From contig JBGPIK010000121.1 in the NCBI GenBank assembly GCA_041484845.1, positions 1-16,175 of the forward strand: a stretch of DNA of 16,175 nucleotides. Direction: 5' to 3'. Shown here piece after piece: positions 15,149 to 16,175 of the stretch. The number at the start of each line of letters is the position of its first letter. The first letter of the stretch is position 1. The position numbers were made by a program, and so were the translations under genes. This stretch comes from JBGPIK01 sp041484845. Lineage in GTDB: Bacteria > Desulfobacterota > Binatia > UBA9968. The notes under the pieces are model-generated. The model did not search any database. It was not told where the DNA came from and was given only the letters and a program-made list of their open reading frames with translations.

Positions 15149-15296
15149 AACGCAGGCAGCGGTTAACGCCGGCATGCAGTTTCAAGCGGATTTCAAGTTC
15201 GTGCCTTATCCGGCCGTTGCCGTTCATGGGGTGCGCCCGGCCCAAGCGCGCGTTTACACCGGCAGTGCCGTAGCAGTGTGCTGAAAAACTCTGATT
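15149..15296. other. non-coding gap after the helicase gene
   Basis: Nothing in this 148-bp stretch looks like a gene. A frame open to 15284 overlaps the helicase end in another phase and has no family resemblance. No clear hairpin terminator with a T-run was seen after the helicase stop. Confidence 0.4.
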
Positions 15297-15425
15297 GCAG
15301 GCTGCTCAAAAAGATCTCAGAGGCGAGGCGCGCGAAAATTCGACGAGCGGAGGCGTACATAGCGAGTACGTTGAAGCGAGGCGATTGAGCGCAACGAAGC
15401 ATATGAGTCTTTTTCAGCGGCCTGC
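15297..15425. repeat. 129-bp MITE-like element with 18-bp inverted ends
   Basis: The left end GCAGGCTGCTCAAAAAGA (15297-15314) and the complement of the right end (15408-15425, TCTTTTTCAGCGGCCTGC) match at 16 of 18 positions. The interior is not coding; it holds short direct repeats (GCGAGGCG near 15323 and 15377) and a GTAC-ATAGCGA-GTAC motif. This arrangement is typical of dispersed small intergenic elements in deltaproteobacteria-like genomes. No flanking target duplication was obvious. It sits between the helicase and PAS genes. Confidence 0.72.
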
Positions 15426-15533
15426 TAGTTGATAGCCCTGTCGATTAAGAATAGTTTGGTAACATCACGTCAGTTGCGGTTACACACGCGGATGCGAACA
15501 ATGCGTATGACGAACGACGGGGATCGTTGAAAA

Positions 15534-15539
15534 AGAGGA
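15534..15539 (+). promoter_or_regulatory. ribosome binding site deciding the PAS-gene start
   Basis: AGAGGA ends eight bases before ATG 15548. It therefore favours that start over the in-frame TTG at 15527, which would place this site inside the coding sequence. Confidence 0.7.
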
Positions 15540-15547
15540 ATGCCGCG

Positions 15548-15970
15548 ATGAATTCGCAACTCGATCTGGAAATGTTTGTGCAAGCCGCCGGCGACGGGTT
15601 AGTCGCCGCCGGCGCGGACGGCAGGATCATTTTCTGGAACCCGGCGGCTGAGCGGATATTCGGCTTTATGGCAGAAGAGGCGCTTGGGCGCTCTCTCGAT
15701 CTCATTATCCCCGAGCGGTTTCGCCCCCGACACTGGGCGGGATATCGCGAAGTCATGCGCACCGGACAGACTCGCTACGCCAGCGAGGTGCTGCGCGTCC
15801 CCGCCCTGCACAAGAACGGCACGCCACTCTCCATTGCATTCACGGTTGCGCTCATTCCTTCTGCGCGGGGCTACACCATCGTCGCCATCGTTAGGGACGA
15901 AACGAAGCGTTGGAACGAAGAGCGGGAGTTGCGCCGCCGCGTGGCAGAGCTCGAGCAGCAGTCCAAATGA
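15548..15970 (+). CDS. stand-alone PAS-domain sensor protein
   Basis: A 140-residue protein made almost entirely of one PAS domain of the S-box type. The N-terminal helix LEMFVQAAGDGLVAAGADGR leads into the core IIFWNPAAERIFGF, the usual W-N-P-A-E pattern of PAS sensors. It then runs through ALGRSLDLIIPERFRPRHW and the HKNGTPLSIAFTVALI strands to a C-terminal amphipathic helix (EERELRRRVAELEQQ) that could form a coiled coil. There is no kinase, GGDEF or DNA-binding domain, so it would act by binding a partner or as a small-ligand sensor. Cofactor residues for heme or flavin are not evident. The Shine-Dalgarno at 15534 supports the ATG at 15548. Similar single-PAS proteins occur in many environmental genomes. 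Confidence 0.82.
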   Translation: MNSQLDLEMFVQAAGDGLVAAGADGRIIFWNPAAERIFGFMAEEALGRSLDLIIPERFRPRHWAGYREVMRTGQTRYASEVLRVPALHKNGTPLSIAFTVALIPSARGYTIVAIVRDETKRWNEERELRRRVAELEQQSK

Positions 15971-16038
15971 TGAAAAATGACGGCAAGAGAAAGAGATTGG
16001 GCTTGTCCTCCGATGCCGCGGCGGTCTCAAATTGCTAG
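15967..16038 (+). CDS. possible 23-residue peptide overlapping the PAS stop
   Basis: An ATG overlapping the PAS stop (ATGA) opens a 23-codon frame, Lys/Arg-rich at its start and ending VSNC. The overlap suggests coupled translation, but the peptide is short and unrecognised. I would not count it as a gene without conservation. Confidence 0.15.
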   Translation: MMKNDGKRKRLGLSSDAAAVSNC

Positions 16039-16126
16039 AAAGATAGAGGAAGGTAGCAATGCAAAGTAATCTTGGATCTTGCGGCAGTGCTTAAAGAGGT
16101 CGTAGGGACGTCAGAAACCTGAGTCG

Positions 16127-16175
16127 ATGATTCCGCAATTCTACGCATATCTCGGCGCGGTGATTTTATTGATGA
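16127..16175 (+). CDS. possible start of a membrane protein, cut by window end
   Basis: ATG at 16127 opens a frame that runs to the end of the window, MIPQFYAYLGAVILLM, an aromatic and hydrophobic N-terminus as in membrane proteins. There is no clear Shine-Dalgarno, and only 16 codons are visible, so this is tentative. Confidence 0.25.
   Translation, partial: MIPQFYAYLGAVILLM

Noticed and set aside
15193..15402. A 69-codon minus-strand frame over the 129-bp element
   Set aside because: It runs through the inverted-repeat element and is explained by the repeat's composition.

Overview
The window is a 16.2 kb stretch of bacterial chromosome with moderately high GC and closely packed genes. 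It carries Tat and Moco enzymes, a type IV pilin-like gene and several families of small dispersed palindromic repeats. Gene content and repeat style fit an uncultured soil or subsurface lineage of the Deltaproteobacteria-like, Binatota, Rokubacteria or NC10 kind. That placement is an impression, because the window holds no rRNA or other phylogenetic marker. I found no tRNA, rRNA, CRISPR array, transposase or phage gene.

Layout. (1) Positions 1-1496, minus strand: the first ~498 codons of a VWA-domain protein that runs off the left edge. (2) Positions 1649-4877, plus strand: a FAD-dependent DAO-family oxidoreductase, the C-terminal stump of a heme-oxygenase-like diiron oxidase (HDO) paralogue, an intact HDO-like protein, and a bicupin protein. 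This looks like one oxidative metabolism operon and is the most interesting block. (3) Positions 4878-5463: a gene-free stretch packed with palindromic repeats. (4) Positions 5464-5817: a short type IV pilin-like gene with a non-ATG start, followed by an intrinsic terminator. (5) Positions 6003-13048, all minus strand, read right to left: a GH63-type glucosidase, an ADP/ATP-carrier-like major facilitator, a b-type cytochrome, a Tat-exported sulfite-oxidase-type Moco enzyme, a wrecked cobalamin-binding protein gene and an SDR dehydrogenase. Several junctions overlap or are very tight, so much of this is probably one transcript. (6) Positions 13416-15970, plus strand: a GFA-family zinc protein, a DEAD-box RNA helicase, a 129-bp inverted-repeat element and a single-domain PAS protein.

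How the genes fit together. The cytochrome b and Moco enzyme form an evident periplasmic redox pair: the membrane cytochrome would exchange electrons between the quinone pool and the Moco subunit. The HDO and bicupin proteins are both likely non-heme metal oxidases or dioxygenases. With the FAD oxidoreductase they suggest an uncharacterised oxidation pathway for a small amino or aromatic compound; the substrate cannot be read from the sequence. Two gene remnants, the HDO stump and the internally deleted cobalamin-binding protein, show that the region has been losing genes by deletion.
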